NCBI RefSeq assembly: GCF_004341885.1
Contig: NZ_SLVX01000003.1
Coordinates: 1 to 64,000, forward strand
DNA: 64,000 nucleotides
Direction: 5' to 3'
Origin: Shinella granuli
GTDB lineage: Bacteria > Pseudomonadota > Alphaproteobacteria > Rhizobiales > Rhizobiaceae
Part shown: positions 1-9,189 of the stretch, in pieces
Numbering within the stretch: position 1 is the first letter of the stretch
Layout: each line of letters opens with the position of its first letter
The notes under the pieces: model-generated
Told to the model about the DNA's origin: nothing
What the model saw: the letters and a program-made list of their open reading frames with translations, nothing else
Databases searched by the model: none
Position numbers and translations under genes: made by a program

Positions 1-221
1 TCCGACGCCGCCACCAGCGCAGCCGCATCCTCCACCACCGTCACCCCGGCCGTACGGTAGGCATCGTCCGATATGCCCGAACCCTCCCCGGCGCCCGCCT
101 CCACAAGGCATGCGTGGCCCAGCTTCTGCAACTGCATGGCGGATTCGGGCGTCAGCGCGACGCGCGCCTCGCCGGCAAACCGCTCCTTCGGCGCTCCAAT
201 GCGCATTGTAGGCTTCTCCAT
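1..221 (-). CDS. pntA: NAD(P) transhydrogenase subunit alpha, N-terminal part (runs off the window)
   Basis: The 73 visible residues match the start of the PntA/alanine dehydrogenase fold: a short basic lead, MRIGAPKE, then EARVALTPESAMQLQKLG and an EAGAG turn. PntA is the NAD(H)-binding subunit of the proton-pumping transhydrogenase, which exchanges hydride between NADH and NADP+. ATGs lie at 221 and 206; family members usually begin at the MRIG methionine (206). It starts 11 bp after the stop of the SDR gene, so it is probably co-transcribed with it and with the HisD-family dehydrogenase. Alanine dehydrogenase shares this N-terminal domain and cannot be fully excluded from the fragment. Confidence 0.8.
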   Translation of the reverse strand, partial: MEKPTMRIGAPKERFAGEARVALTPESAMQLQKLGHACLVEAGAGEGSGISDDAYRTAGVTVVEDAAALVAAS

Positions 222-232
222 GATATGCGGGA

Positions 233-997
233 TCAGTCGGCGGTCCAGCCGCCATCGACCATCAGAGCGGTTCCGGTCACCATCGACGACGCATCCGATG
301 CGAGATAGGTGACGGCGGCCATGATATCCTCGACGCGGCCGATGCGGCCGAGCTTGATCTTTTCCTCTATCCACCGGACCCGTTCGGGATTGGAAAAGGT
401 CTGCTCGGTCAGGGGCGTGCGGATGAAGGTCGGGCAGATCGTGTTGACCCGGATGTTCTTCGGCCCCCATTCGATCGCCATCGACTTGGTAAAACCCTCG
501 ACGGCATGTTTCGTGGCGCTGTAGACGGCGCGGTCGATGCCGCCGACATGGGCCATCTGCGAGGAAACATTGATGAGCGACCCCACCTCGCCGGCCGCAA
601 GCAGCCCTCTGGCGACGGCGCGTGTCAGGAAATAGGCGCCCCTTACATTGAGCGCGAAGACCGCATCGAAGTCGGCCGGGCTCGTCTCGACGGCCGGGCC
701 GTGACGGGCGACGCCGGCGCTGTTGACCAGAACCTGGAACGGCGGCTGCGCGGCGATCGCCGCTTCCGTCGCCTCGACATCGGCGATGTCGAGCACCAGT
801 GCCTCGGCCGAAAACCCTTCGGCGCGGATCGCGTCCACCGCCTCGGCAAGCTTGCCCGACGAGCGCGCCGACAGCATCACATGGGCGCCGGCCTCTGCGA
901 GCGCCACGGCGCAGCCGAAGCCGATGCCGGACGAGGCGCCGGCCACCAGGGCACGCTTGCCGTCGAGGCGGAAGGAAGGGGTGCGCGGCAGGCTCAT
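233..997 (-). CDS. SDR family NAD(P)-dependent oxidoreductase
   Basis: Classical short-chain dehydrogenase of 254 residues. It has the Rossmann motif GASSGIG near residue 20, NSAG in the middle, the catalytic pair YSATK, and a C-terminal GTALMVDGGW that closes the fold as in FabG-like enzymes. It probably oxidises a hydroxyl or reduces a keto group of a small metabolite; the substrate is unknown. I chose the ATG at 997 because GGAG lies 9 bases upstream; upstream in-frame starts at 1012 and 1048 add a Cys-rich, non-family leader. It lies between the HisD-family gene (108-bp gap) and pntA (11-bp gap), so it probably acts in the same oxidation route. Confidence 0.85.
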   Translation of the reverse strand: MSLPRTPSFRLDGKRALVAGASSGIGFGCAVALAEAGAHVMLSARSSGKLAEAVDAIRAEGFSAEALVLDIADVEATEAAIAAQPPFQVLVNSAGVARHGPAVETSPADFDAVFALNVRGAYFLTRAVARGLLAAGEVGSLINVSSQMAHVGGIDRAVYSATKHAVEGFTKSMAIEWGPKNIRVNTICPTFIRTPLTEQTFSNPERVRWIEEKIKLGRIGRVEDIMAAVTYLASDASSMVTGTALMVDGGWTAD

Positions 998-1105
998 GAT
1001 GCATGGCTCCATGCTGTAACAGGGGCACCGCCATCCGGCTCGAAGCACCTGACGATGTAAAGCGATCTATCCAAGCGAGCCCCCTCCAATCCGATCGACT
1101 GCGGC

Positions 1106-2416
1106 TTACGCCGCAGCCTCTCCATAGCCGACATTGCGGCCGCCATAGCGGCGAACGCGGATATTGGCCTGTTCCGCGTGACCGACAAAACCTTCCAGCA
1201 TGCAGAGCCGCGAGCAATAGGCGCCGATCTCCGCGGCCGCCTGGTCGGTCGTGACCTTCTGGTAGGAGTGGGTCTTCAGGAACTTGCCGACCCAGAGCCC
1301 ACCGGTATAGCGGCCGGCCTTCTTCGTCGGCAGAGTATGGTTGGTGCCGATCACCTTGTCACCATTGGCGACATTGGTGCGGGGCCCGAGGAACAGCGCG
1401 CCGTAGGAATGCATGTTCTCCAGGAACCAGTCGTCGCGGTCGGTCATCACCTGCACATGCTCGGAGGCGATCTCGTTGGCGACCTCCAGCATCTCCTCAT
1501 AGGTATCGCAGACGATGACCTCGCCATAGTCGCGCCAGGAGGCGGTGGCCGTTTCCGTCGTCGGGATGATCGAAAGGATGCGGTCGATCTCATCCATCGT
1601 CTGCCGCGCCAGCTTTTCCGAATTGGTCAGCAGAACGGACGGCGAATTGTAGCCGTGCTCGGCCTGGCCGATCAGGTCGGTGGCGCACATTTCGGCGTCC
1701 ACCGTCTCGTCGGCGATCACCATCGTCTCGGTCGGGCCGGCGAAGAGGTCGATGCCGACGCGGCCGTAGAGCTGGCGCTTGGCTTCCGCGACAAAGGCAT
1801 TGCCGGGGCCGACCAGCATGTCGACCGGCTTGATCGTCTCGGTGCCGAGCGCCATGGCGCCGACGGCCTGCATGCCGCCGAGCACGTAGATCTCGTGGGC
1901 GCCCGCCTTGTGCATGGCGGCGACGATCGCCGGATGCGGCTCGCCCTTCTGCGGCGGGGCGGAGGCGACGATGCGCGGTACGCCGGCAACCGAGGCCGTC
2001 AGCACCGACATATGGGCCGACGCCACCATCGGAAACTTGCCTCCCGGCACGTAGCAGCCGACCGATTGCACCGGAATGTTGCGGTGGCCGAGGATCACAC
2101 CCGGCATCGTCTCGACCTCGATATCCGTCATCGAGGCGCGCTGGGCTTCCGCGAAACGGCGGATCTGCGCCTGGGCGAAATCGATATCGGCCATGTCGCG
2201 GGCCGAGACCTTGGAGATGGCGGCTTCGATCTCCGACGGGCTCAGCCTGAACGACGGCGGCGAGAACTTGTCGAACTTTTCCGAAAGATCGCGCACGGCG
2301 GCATCGCCGCGCGTCTCGATGTCCTTCAGCGTCGCTTCAACGATCGCCCGGACCTTCGCATCGTCTTCCGACCGCTGGGCCTCGGGCTTGCCGCGTTTGA
2401 GATAGGTAACAGTCAT
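1106..2416 (-). CDS. HisD-family dehydrogenase, probably catabolic (sulfopropanediol 3-dehydrogenase/HpsN-like) rather than biosynthetic
   Basis: 436 residues of the zinc- and NAD-dependent histidinol dehydrogenase family, which oxidises an alcohol through an aldehyde to an acid. Family residues are visible: GQAEHG (Gln and His zinc ligands), SEHVQ (catalytic Glu-His), [14 protein letters not shown] (Asp ligand) and [10 protein letters not shown] near the C-terminus (His ligand). It is not in a his operon. It sits with an SDR, pntA, a divergent LacI regulator and a carbohydrate-type ABC importer, as catabolic HisD paralogues such as DHPS 3-dehydrogenase HpsN do. The HpsN reading is inferred from context and overall resemblance; a true HisD elsewhere in the genome would support it. 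Confidence 0.7.
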   Translation of the reverse strand: MTVTYLKRGKPEAQRSEDDAKVRAIVEATLKDIETRGDAAVRDLSEKFDKFSPPSFRLSPSEIEAAISKVSARDMADIDFAQAQIRRFAEAQRASMTDIEVETMPGVILGHRNIPVQSVGCYVPGGKFPMVASAHMSVLTASVAGVPRIVASAPPQKGEPHPAIVAAMHKAGAHEIYVLGGMQAVGAMALGTETIKPVDMLVGPGNAFVAEAKRQLYGRVGIDLFAGPTETMVIADETVDAEMCATDLIGQAEHGYNSPSVLLTNSEKLARQTMDEIDRILSIIPTTETATASWRDYGEVIVCDTYEEMLEVANEIASEHVQVMTDRDDWFLENMHSYGALFLGPRTNVANGDKVIGTNHTLPTKKAGRYTGGLWVGKFLKTHSYQKVTTDQAAAEIGAYCSRLCMLEGFVGHAEQANIRVRRYGGRNVGYGEAAA

Positions 2417-2485
2417 GGATCAGATCTCCCTTTCGCCCCGAAGGATATGATGCTATGCGGGAAGCGCAAGTTTTCATATAAGAAC

Positions 2486-2498
2486 TGAAAAATTTTCA
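2486..2498. promoter_or_regulatory. Palindromic candidate operator between the HisD-family gene and lacI-family gene
   Basis: TGAAAA-A-TTTTCA is a perfect 6-bp inverted repeat around one base. TTTTCA at 2471-2476 adds a further half-site in inverted orientation. It lies 15 bp before the LacI-family start and about 70 bp from the divergent dehydrogenase start, a natural place for autoregulation. It lacks the central CG of most LacI operators, so the assignment is tentative. Confidence 0.4.
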
Positions 2499-2512
2499 CA
2501 CACGGTCACCCG

Positions 2513-3493
2513 ATGAAGCCCACCGCAAAGCAGGTCGCCCACGCCGCAGGCGTTTCCCTCGCCGCCGTATCGCGTGCATTCACGCCGGGCGCGCCGCTTG
2601 ATGCGGCCAAGCGGAAACGCATCCTGGCGGCGGCCGAGTCCCTGGGTTACATCAGCCCGGCCAGGCGCACGGCCAATGCCATCGCAGCCGGAACCATCAC
2701 GCTGGTCGCAGGCGATCTTCTCAACCCGTTCTATCCGACGGTGCTGGATACGCTGGCCAGGCAACTGCAGGCGAGCGACCGGCAACTGCTTGTCTACACG
2801 ATGGCGGCCAATGCCGATGTCGATGCGATCATCCCCCAGATCCTCGCCGCGCGGCCGTCCGCCATCATCGTGACGTCGACCTTCCTGACCTCCAACATGG
2901 CGCGGGCCTGCCGGCAGCATCAGATCAAGGTCGTGCTGCTCAACAGGATACAGCGGGATGCGCGCATCAATGCCGTTGCCTGCGACAACTACCAGGGGGG
3001 CCGGGACATCGGCCGCCGGCTTCTGGAGCGGGGCTACCGCAAGATCGGCTTCATCGGCGGTGTCGCCAACACCTCGACGCATGCCGAGCGCGCCCGCGGC
3101 TTCCAGGACATCCTGGCGGAGGCGGGCCGGTCCATCCATGTGCGCGCTGCCGGCGACTTCAACTACCATGACGCCTATGCGGCCGGCATGGCGGTGCTGT
3201 CCGGCGGCGATCCGCCGGACGCGCTGTTCTGCTGCAACGACATCATGGCGCTCGCCGTCATGGATGCGGCAAGGGAGCGCGGGTTGAGAATTCCGGACGA
3301 TCTGGCGGTCGCCGGCTTCGACGACATCCCGATGGCAGGCTGGAACGCCTACCGGCTGACGACCATCCGGCAGCCGGTCGAGCGCATGGTGCAGGAAGCC
3401 CTCAATCTCATCGACGACCCGACGATCAAGCCTTCCGACGACGGCGTCACCCGCACCCTGCCGGGCACGCTGATGGCGAGGAAGAGCGCCTGA
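2513..3493 (+). CDS. LacI family transcriptional regulator
   Basis: 326 residues. The N-terminal HTH reads TAKQVAHAAGVSLAAVSRAF (residues 4-23), followed by a hinge and a periplasmic-binding-protein-like sensor domain with the ordinary LacI/GalR landmarks GGVANTSTHAERARGF and AGFDDIPMAG. It probably represses the divergent dehydrogenase operon and perhaps the convergent ABC operon in response to a sugar or polyol. The start is the first ATG after the palindrome; it has no strong ribosome binding site. It ends 20 bp from the end of the convergent ATPase gene. Confidence 0.9.
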   Translation: MKPTAKQVAHAAGVSLAAVSRAFTPGAPLDAAKRKRILAAAESLGYISPARRTANAIAAGTITLVAGDLLNPFYPTVLDTLARQLQASDRQLLVYTMAANADVDAIIPQILAARPSAIIVTSTFLTSNMARACRQHQIKVVLLNRIQRDARINAVACDNYQGGRDIGRRLLERGYRKIGFIGGVANTSTHAERARGFQDILAEAGRSIHVRAAGDFNYHDAYAAGMAVLSGGDPPDALFCCNDIMALAVMDAARERGLRIPDDLAVAGFDDIPMAGWNAYRLTTIRQPVERMVQEALNLIDDPTIKPSDDGVTRTLPGTLMARKSA

Positions 3494-3512
3494 CGGCCGC
3501 CGGCCGACCATA

Positions 3513-4577
3513 TCAGCCGCCGGGTATGCGTGCGATCCGCACGCCGGTCCTGGCATCGAACAGGTGACAGATCGAAGCCGGGATCGCCGCATGCACGACA
3601 TCGCCGATTTCGGCGCGGTATTCCTTGCCGGACTTGATCGAGACGAGCTGGTCGCCGAGCCTGAAGCTCGCCATGGTCGCCTCGCCGAGAAGCTCCATCG
3701 AATAGATCGCGGCACCAAGCTCGCCGCCTTCTGAAATGAGCGAAGCATCCTCGGCGCGAAAGCCGAGCGTGACCGACCCCTTCACATCGGTCTGCAGACC
3801 GGGGATGGTGATGCCCGGGCCGCGGAACGTGCCGTTCTCGATATCGCCGGAAACAAGGTTCATCGCCGGCGAGCCGATGAAGGAGGCGACGAAGGTGTTG
3901 GCCGGGTTGTCGTAGATCTCCGTCGGCGTGCCGACCTGCTGGATGACGCCCTTGTTCATCACCACCACACGGTCGGCCAGCGTCATCGCCTCGATCTGGT
4001 CGTGGGTGACGTAGATCGTCGTGACCTTCAGCGTGTGCTGCAGGTTCTTGATCTGGGCGCGGGTCGAGACGCGCAGCTTCGCATCGAGGTTGGAGAGCGG
4101 CTCGTCCATCAGGAACACCGAGGGCTGGCGCACGATGGCGCGGCCAAGCGCCACGCGCTGGCGCTGTCCGCCCGATAGCGCTGCCGGCCGGCGTTCGAGG
4201 AAATCGGTAAGCTCCACCATGCGCGCGGCCTGCATGACCTTCTCGTGATGCAGCGCCTTCGGCACCTTTCGCACGCGCAGCGGGAAGCGGATGTTCTCGT
4301 AGACGGTCATGTTCGGGTAGAGGCCGTAGCTCTGGAACACCATCGAGATGTCGCGGTCCTTCGGCTCCAGCCTGTTGACCATGCGGTCGCCGAGCCAGAT
4401 CTCGCCCTCGCTGATGTCTTCCAGCCCGGCGATCATGCGCATCGTCGTCGTCTTGCCGCAACCCGAGGGACCGAGCAGAACGAGGAACTCCTGGTCGGCG
4501 ATATCGAGGTTGAAATTGTCGACCCCGACGAAATTGTGCCAACGCTTCGATACGTTCTTGAGGCGGATTTCAGCCAT
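3513..4577 (-). CDS. ABC transporter ATP-binding protein, UgpC/MalK type
   Basis: 354 residues. Walker [10 protein letters not shown] at residues 36-44, signature [13 protein letters not shown], Walker [16 protein letters not shown], and a C-terminal regulatory TOBE-type domain as in MalK and UgpC. It energises import through the two permeases encoded immediately upstream (6-bp gap). It is the last gene of the operon SnoaL-like protein, binding protein, permease, permease, ATPase. The substrate class (sugar, polyol or glycerol derivative) is inferred from subfamily only. Confidence 0.92.
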   Translation of the reverse strand: MAEIRLKNVSKRWHNFVGVDNFNLDIADQEFLVLLGPSGCGKTTTMRMIAGLEDISEGEIWLGDRMVNRLEPKDRDISMVFQSYGLYPNMTVYENIRFPLRVRKVPKALHHEKVMQAARMVELTDFLERRPAALSGGQRQRVALGRAIVRQPSVFLMDEPLSNLDAKLRVSTRAQIKNLQHTLKVTTIYVTHDQIEAMTLADRVVVMNKGVIQQVGTPTEIYDNPANTFVASFIGSPAMNLVSGDIENGTFRGPGITIPGLQTDVKGSVTLGFRAEDASLISEGGELGAAIYSMELLGEATMASFRLGDQLVSIKSGKEYRAEIGDVVHAAIPASICHLFDARTGVRIARIPGG

Positions 4578-4583
4578 TTGCGA

Positions 4584-5465
4584 TTATCCCTTCACGGCGC
4601 CGGCGGTGAGCCCGCTGACGATCTGACGTTGGAAGAACAGGACCAGCACGAAGAGCGGCGCGGTCGCCGAGACGACGGCGGCAACGGCGAACATGACATT
4701 GCCCTCCTGCTGGACCGTCCCGAGGAAGCTCGCGATCTTCGGCACCATGGTTTGGTTGGGCTGGGAGAGTAGCATCGCGGTCACGGCGAAGTCGTTATAG
4801 GCGAGCAGGAACGAGAACAGCCCCGTGGTGATCACGCCCGGCCACATGACCGGGATCACCACGAGGCGGAAGGCCTGGAAACGCGAGCAGCCGTCGACCA
4901 TCGCGCTCTCGTCGAGGTCCTTGGGGATCGACAGGAAGAACGAGTGCAGCATCCACAGCGTGAACGGCTGGTTGATGGCGACCAGCACGATGATGGCGGT
5001 CGGCATGTAGCCCCAGATGTTCATCTCGAAGAACGGCAGCAGGTAGCCGGAGACCAGCGTGATATGCGGCATGGCACGGAAGACGAGCGCCAGCATCAGC
5101 AGCCAGAACGTATAGCGATAACCGGAGCGCGCCAGCGCATAGCCGCCGAGCGTGCCGAAGGTCAGCGACACGACGACCACCGACACCGTGACGATCACCG
5201 TGTTGATCACCGAGGAGAAGAAGTCGCGCAGCACCCAGGCGCCGTAATAGCCGTCACCGGTGAAGGCCGAGCCGGTCCGGGCGATCGTGCGCGTGCCCTC
5301 GATGGCGAACCACCAGCTATCGCGCGAGAAGAAATCCTGCTCGACCTTGAACGATCCCCAGACCGTCCAGATGAAGGGGAAGGCGGCCATGAACACCCAG
5401 AGGAGCACGAAGCCTGTGGAAAGCACTGCCAGCGGCAGGGGCTGTCTGCGTTTTGTCACCATCAT
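4584..5465 (-). CDS. Carbohydrate ABC transporter permease, MalG/UgpE type
   Basis: 293 residues with six predicted membrane segments and the EAA loop, seen as DESAMVDGCSRFQAFRLVV, that contacts the ATPase. A long periplasmic loop follows the first helix. GTG at 5468 and ATGs at 5465 and 5462 are all possible; 5465 is best spaced (7 bases) from GAGGG. The upstream permease stops 10 bp earlier, so the two are translationally close and form the heterodimeric channel. Confidence 0.9.
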   Translation of the reverse strand: MMVTKRRQPLPLAVLSTGFVLLWVFMAAFPFIWTVWGSFKVEQDFFSRDSWWFAIEGTRTIARTGSAFTGDGYYGAWVLRDFFSSVINTVIVTVSVVVVSLTFGTLGGYALARSGYRYTFWLLMLALVFRAMPHITLVSGYLLPFFEMNIWGYMPTAIIVLVAINQPFTLWMLHSFFLSIPKDLDESAMVDGCSRFQAFRLVVIPVMWPGVITTGLFSFLLAYNDFAVTAMLLSQPNQTMVPKIASFLGTVQQEGNVMFAVAAVVSATAPLFVLVLFFQRQIVSGLTAGAVKG

Positions 5466-5475
5466 CACGGCGCCC

Positions 5476-6504
5476 TCATCGACGGTTGAAGTCTCGCCAG
5501 GTGCGCACCAGCACCGGCGAAAGCAGGATGATCACGCCGACGATGGTCAGCATCGACGTGGCGGCGGCCGAGCCGAAGAGCTGGTCGACCTGGCCGCGCA
5601 GGTCGTTGAAGATCGACCAGGACAGCGACGTGGCATTGGCTTCGGCGCTGAAGCCGACGATCGGCTCGAAGACCCGGAAATTGTCCATCAGTTGCACCAG
5701 CCCGACGAAGGTGGCGAGCGGCATGAGATGCGGGATCACCACGAAGCGGATGCGCTCCCAGCGGCTGGCGCCGTCGATCATCGCGGATTCCAGCGTATCG
5801 TGCGGCACGGTCTGCAGGCCGGCATAAAAGACGACGAAGGAAAACGGCGCGTTGTGCCAGATGCCGTAGACGAGGAGCGTGATCCAGGTGAGCACGGCCG
5901 ACGACTTCAGCGACAGCGTGGGATCGTTGAGCAGCACTTGCAGCGTCGCGCCGAGAATGCCCTGCGACGACGCCATCCAGTAGACGATGAGCGCGCCCAC
6001 CAGCGGCGTCACGATCATCGGCAGCAGCGAGAAGAAGATGACCGGCCCCTTGTAGAAGGGCGGAATGGCGTTCACCCCGAGCGCGATGCAGAAGCCGAGC
6101 AGCATGGCGAAGGGCGTGACCACGAACGTATAGGTCAGGGTAAAGGCAAGCGCCCTGTAGAATGGCAGGTTGTAGACGCGCGCGACGGTATCCTTGAAAC
6201 CGGCATTGTCGGAGAGGATCGCGCCGATCTCCGTGACGGCCAGATGGTTGCGGTCGAGATAGGTACCGAAGCCGTTGAAACGGCCGAGCGGTTCGTCGTT
6301 GCGCAGCTTTTCGGTCGCTTCCGCATCGACGCGCGTTTCCTTGGTGCAACCGGAAAAGGGCGTACAGGTCTCGACCTCGGTCACGACCCGCTCGTGCTGG
6401 ACATAGAGCGACTGCACCGCGACCGAGACGATCGGCAAGGCGATGAAGAGCAGCATCGCCGCAAGCGACGGCATGATGAAGGCAAAGAAAGCCCTGTGCG
6501 GCAT
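5476..6504 (-). CDS. Carbohydrate ABC transporter permease, MalF/UgpA type
   Basis: 342 residues. An N-terminal hydrophobic helix is followed by a large periplasmic insertion (about residues 35-100) containing a Cys pair, CTPFSGC, that may form a disulphide. The transmembrane domain then has the EAA loop ESAMIDGASRWERIRFVV. The ribosome binding site AAGGAG precedes the ATG at 6504 by 7 bases. It pairs with the following permease gene. Confidence 0.9.
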   Translation of the reverse strand: MPHRAFFAFIMPSLAAMLLFIALPIVSVAVQSLYVQHERVVTEVETCTPFSGCTKETRVDAEATEKLRNDEPLGRFNGFGTYLDRNHLAVTEIGAILSDNAGFKDTVARVYNLPFYRALAFTLTYTFVVTPFAMLLGFCIALGVNAIPPFYKGPVIFFSLLPMIVTPLVGALIVYWMASSQGILGATLQVLLNDPTLSLKSSAVLTWITLLVYGIWHNAPFSFVVFYAGLQTVPHDTLESAMIDGASRWERIRFVVIPHLMPLATFVGLVQLMDNFRVFEPIVGFSAEANATSLSWSIFNDLRGQVDQLFGSAAATSMLTIVGVIILLSPVLVRTWRDFNRR

Positions 6505-6581
6505 GCGCCTTCTCCTTGCTCAGGATTGAATGTTGCGTTCGTCCCGCCTCGGGCAGGACATCTCGATCGAAGCCTGCGGGA

Positions 6582-6602
6582 CGCGCCGGCTGGGCCGGCG
6601 CG
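6582..6602 (-). terminator. Intra-operon hairpin between the binding-protein gene and permease genes
   Basis: A 9-bp perfect stem (CGCGCCGGC / GCCGGCGCG) with a 3-base loop begins 9 bases after the stop of the substrate-binding-protein gene. It has no U-tract. Such a structure commonly stabilises the upstream mRNA or partly terminates transcription, keeping the binding protein in excess over the permeases. Function is inferred. Confidence 0.5.
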
Positions 6603-6610
6603 CCCGAGGC

Positions 6611-7858
6611 TCACTTCAGGAAACCGCCTTCGCGGGCAGCCGCGGTATAGGCCGCCTCGACATCCTTCAGCGCCTCCTCGGCACTCTCACGTCCCTGCAT
6701 GAATTCGGCCAGTTCCGCGCCGAGCGCGGTGTGCAGCAGCCCCATATAGGGCAGCATCGGATAGGGTTTCGCACCGCCATTGGCGGTTTCGAGCACGCCG
6801 ACGGCGACGCGGCCGGGCTTGTAATCCTTCGTCAGCCAGGTCGCGAGGTCGGGATTGTTCTGGCCGACCTCCGGACGGATGCCGTAGACCATCGCACGGA
6901 AGGAGGCTTCCGCATCCTCGTCGGAAATGTTCCTGGCGATGGAGAACCCGTCCCACCACAGGGCTGCCGCGGGGACCGAGCCGCCACCGACGGTCGGCGC
7001 ACCGACCAGAACCGTGTTGTCACCCACCCCGTCTGCGGCCTTGGCCGGATCGATCGCGCCGTTGGCAAGCGACCCCCAGCCATTGATGATGGCGGTCTTG
7101 CCGGCCGCATAGACCTTGATGATCTCGTCGGCATTGTAGGTCATGTAGTCCGGGTTCATGTATTCGGTCATCGCCTTCATCGTGGCGAGCGCGGCCAGGC
7201 CCTTTTCGTTTCTGATGGCGGGAACAGCCGAACCCGCTTCAAAAAGTTCGCCGCCATAGCCGAGATACATATTGACGAATTCGGCAGCCAGGTCCCAGCC
7301 GGCCTTGTCGGAGGCGGACAGCGGGTAGTCCATCAGGCCCTTTTCCCTGATCGCCTTGGCGGCGGCCAGGATGTCCTCATAGGATTTCGGCTGCGCCAGG
7401 CCGGCCTTCTCCAGAATGTCCTTGCGCAGGAAGAGGTGCTGCGAATTGCCCATGAAGGCGACCGCCATGACCTTGCCGTCGAGCTTGATCAACTGCGTCG
7501 GCAGAAGGTCCTGCCCATATTTGGCGACGAGGTCGTCGAGCGGGCGCAGCAGGCCTTCATTCAGCAGCGGCACGATCGAATTGTTGGCGATGACGGCGAC
7601 GGTGTATTCGGCCGGACTGATCTTGAGCGCCGGCACCTGCAGGTTCTTGTGCTCGGTCGTCTGGTTCGTGATGACCTTGACCGTGCCGGAAGCGCATTTT
7701 TCGGCCTCCGACAGGACGAGACGCAGCCCGTCGAAATCGTTGGCAAGGATGCGCACCGAACCTTTCTCGATGCCGCAGTCCGCCCGGGCGGGCAGTGCCG
7801 CCGCAAGACTTGCCAGCACCAGGGCCGCGGTCGATGCGAAGAATGTCGATTTTCTCAT
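6611..7858 (-). CDS. ABC transporter substrate-binding protein, extracellular solute-binding family 1
   Basis: 415 residues. A basic start MRKS, a hydrophobic core and PARA-D give a clear Sec signal peptide cleaved near residue 27. The mature part resembles family 1 (sugar or polyol type) binding proteins. The start at 7858 is set by the signal peptide and by AAGGTGGG just upstream. It feeds the MalF/MalG-type channel encoded downstream. The ligand is not predictable from sequence by eye. Confidence 0.88.
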   Translation of the reverse strand: MRKSTFFASTAALVLASLAAALPARADCGIEKGSVRILANDFDGLRLVLSEAEKCASGTVKVITNQTTEHKNLQVPALKISPAEYTVAVIANNSIVPLLNEGLLRPLDDLVAKYGQDLLPTQLIKLDGKVMAVAFMGNSQHLFLRKDILEKAGLAQPKSYEDILAAAKAIREKGLMDYPLSASDKAGWDLAAEFVNMYLGYGGELFEAGSAVPAIRNEKGLAALATMKAMTEYMNPDYMTYNADEIIKVYAAGKTAIINGWGSLANGAIDPAKAADGVGDNTVLVGAPTVGGGSVPAAALWWDGFSIARNISDEDAEASFRAMVYGIRPEVGQNNPDLATWLTKDYKPGRVAVGVLETANGGAKPYPMLPYMGLLHTALGAELAEFMQGRESAEEALKDVEAAYTAAAREGGFLK

Positions 7859-7877
7859 GTTCCCACCTTCTTTGTTG

Positions 7878-7904
7878 GCGGCGCCCCGTTTTCGGGGTCG
7901 CCGC
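7878..7904 (-). terminator. Hairpin between the SnoaL-like gene and the binding-protein gene
   Basis: An 11-bp GC-rich stem (GCGGCGCCCCG with CGGGG-T-CGCCGC) with a TTTT loop and one bulged T lies in the 125-bp gap before the binding-protein gene. It could be an attenuator or a processing site separating the two genes; no U-tract follows. Confidence 0.35.
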
Positions 7905-7983
7905 ATTCCTCGGTCAGGCACCCTTGACGGGCGCCGATGCCGGATCGTTCGAGATGTCCACAGGCGCCTTGGATATTCTCCGC

Positions 7984-9189
7984 CTAGCGCAGAACCTGGA
8001 TGAGCACGCCGAACTCGTTGAAGGTCGTCCACTCCTTGGTGACGCGGTTGCCTTCGATCAGCCAGTGCGTGATGCCCCAGATATTGACCTCGCGGCCGGT
8101 CGGCTCGCCATAGCGGCCAAGCCCGCGATGCGTGCCGGTCATCGACCAGCGGATGGCCACGACGAAACCTTCCTGGGCATTGCCCATCCAGTAGAGGTCG
8201 TCCACCGAATAGAGCACGTCCGGGAACATGGCGAGCTGCGAGAGCATGAAGGAGCGCAACTGCCCCGTACCGCGGAAGATGCGGCTGCCGGTCTGCTGCG
8301 AGACGATGCCGGGATGATACACCTGATCGAGCGCGCCGAGATTGCGTCGGTTCCACATTGTGTGCAGCGCCGCGCGCACGAACTCTTCCGGATTGTCGCG
8401 TATCTCCGTCGGCACCGCCATCTTCTCCGGCTTGCCCTGCCCCACCGTGCGCTTCGGCTCGCCGCCCAGGAAATCGCGCGGCAGCCCCGTCGTCGCGCCG
8501 GACGACGCCGCACGCTTCGCCGTCTCGACAACATCGAAGCCGAGCTGCCTGACCACCTCCGCCGTGTCATAGACGACGTGCTCGTAGAAGATCTCATTGT
8601 CGCGGGCGACACAGTTCGCCATGCAGAGGAACTGCACGCGGCGACCGGTCGGCGCGCCGTAGCGGCTGAAGCCGGTATTGGTGCCGATGATCTGCGAACG
8701 GTGCGACGTGTGGAAACCGATCGCGTCGTCGCCGGCCCAGACCACGTCTTCCGCGACGATGCGGATATCGGGAAAGGCGTTGTTCAGCGAGGTCGTGTCG
8801 GCGACGATCTTGTCGCGGCCTACCTGCAGCGCCAGGTCGTCCCACACCAGGCAGTCATGGCTATAGGTGTCGTAGATATAGCCGATATCCTTCTCTTCCC
8901 AGATCTGGTGGGTGATGCGGATGATGTAGTCGATGATATTGACATATTGCGGCTCGAAGCCGGTCAGGCGCTGCTTGACCAGATGGTCCGGCGAGCGGCC
9001 GATGAAGGCATCCGTGCCGCCACGCCGATAGGCGTCAAGCGAGATCGTATAATCGCGGGGCATGTGCTCGGGCGACAGCGGCCGGAACCGCGAGCGCCCC
9101 TGTTTCGTCTCTGCCCGGCCCCTGCCGGCAGGCATCTCCTCATGGACCACGGCCTGCTTGCCGACGACCTTTCCCGACTGCTCGCTCAT
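7984..9189 (-). CDS. Tandem SnoaL-like/NTF2-like domain protein
   Basis: 401 residues containing two SnoaL (ester-cyclase type, NTF2-like) domains, about residues 80-205 and 265-400. They are internally similar: GFSRYGAPTGRRV in the first corresponds to GLGRYGEPTGREV in the second, each near a conserved Trp/His patch. No signal peptide, so it is cytoplasmic. NTF2-like folds act as hydratases, isomerases or cyclases on small substrates; the reaction here is unknown. It heads the ABC operon, so it probably processes the imported compound. The ATG at 9189 is 6 bases from GAGGG; a GTG lies one codon earlier. Confidence 0.75.
   Translation of the reverse strand: MSEQSGKVVGKQAVVHEEMPAGRGRAETKQGRSRFRPLSPEHMPRDYTISLDAYRRGGTDAFIGRSPDHLVKQRLTGFEPQYVNIIDYIIRITHQIWEEKDIGYIYDTYSHDCLVWDDLALQVGRDKIVADTTSLNNAFPDIRIVAEDVVWAGDDAIGFHTSHRSQIIGTNTGFSRYGAPTGRRVQFLCMANCVARDNEIFYEHVVYDTAEVVRQLGFDVVETAKRAASSGATTGLPRDFLGGEPKRTVGQGKPEKMAVPTEIRDNPEEFVRAALHTMWNRRNLGALDQVYHPGIVSQQTGSRIFRGTGQLRSFMLSQLAMFPDVLYSVDDLYWMGNAQEGFVVAIRWSMTGTHRGLGRYGEPTGREVNIWGITHWLIEGNRVTKEWTTFNEFGVLIQVLR

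Noticed and set aside
1178-2488. 436-aa plus-strand ORF opposite the HisD-family gene
   Set aside because: Arg/Asp/His-rich sequence typical of the reverse strand of a GC-rich gene; the minus-strand frame has an intact enzyme.
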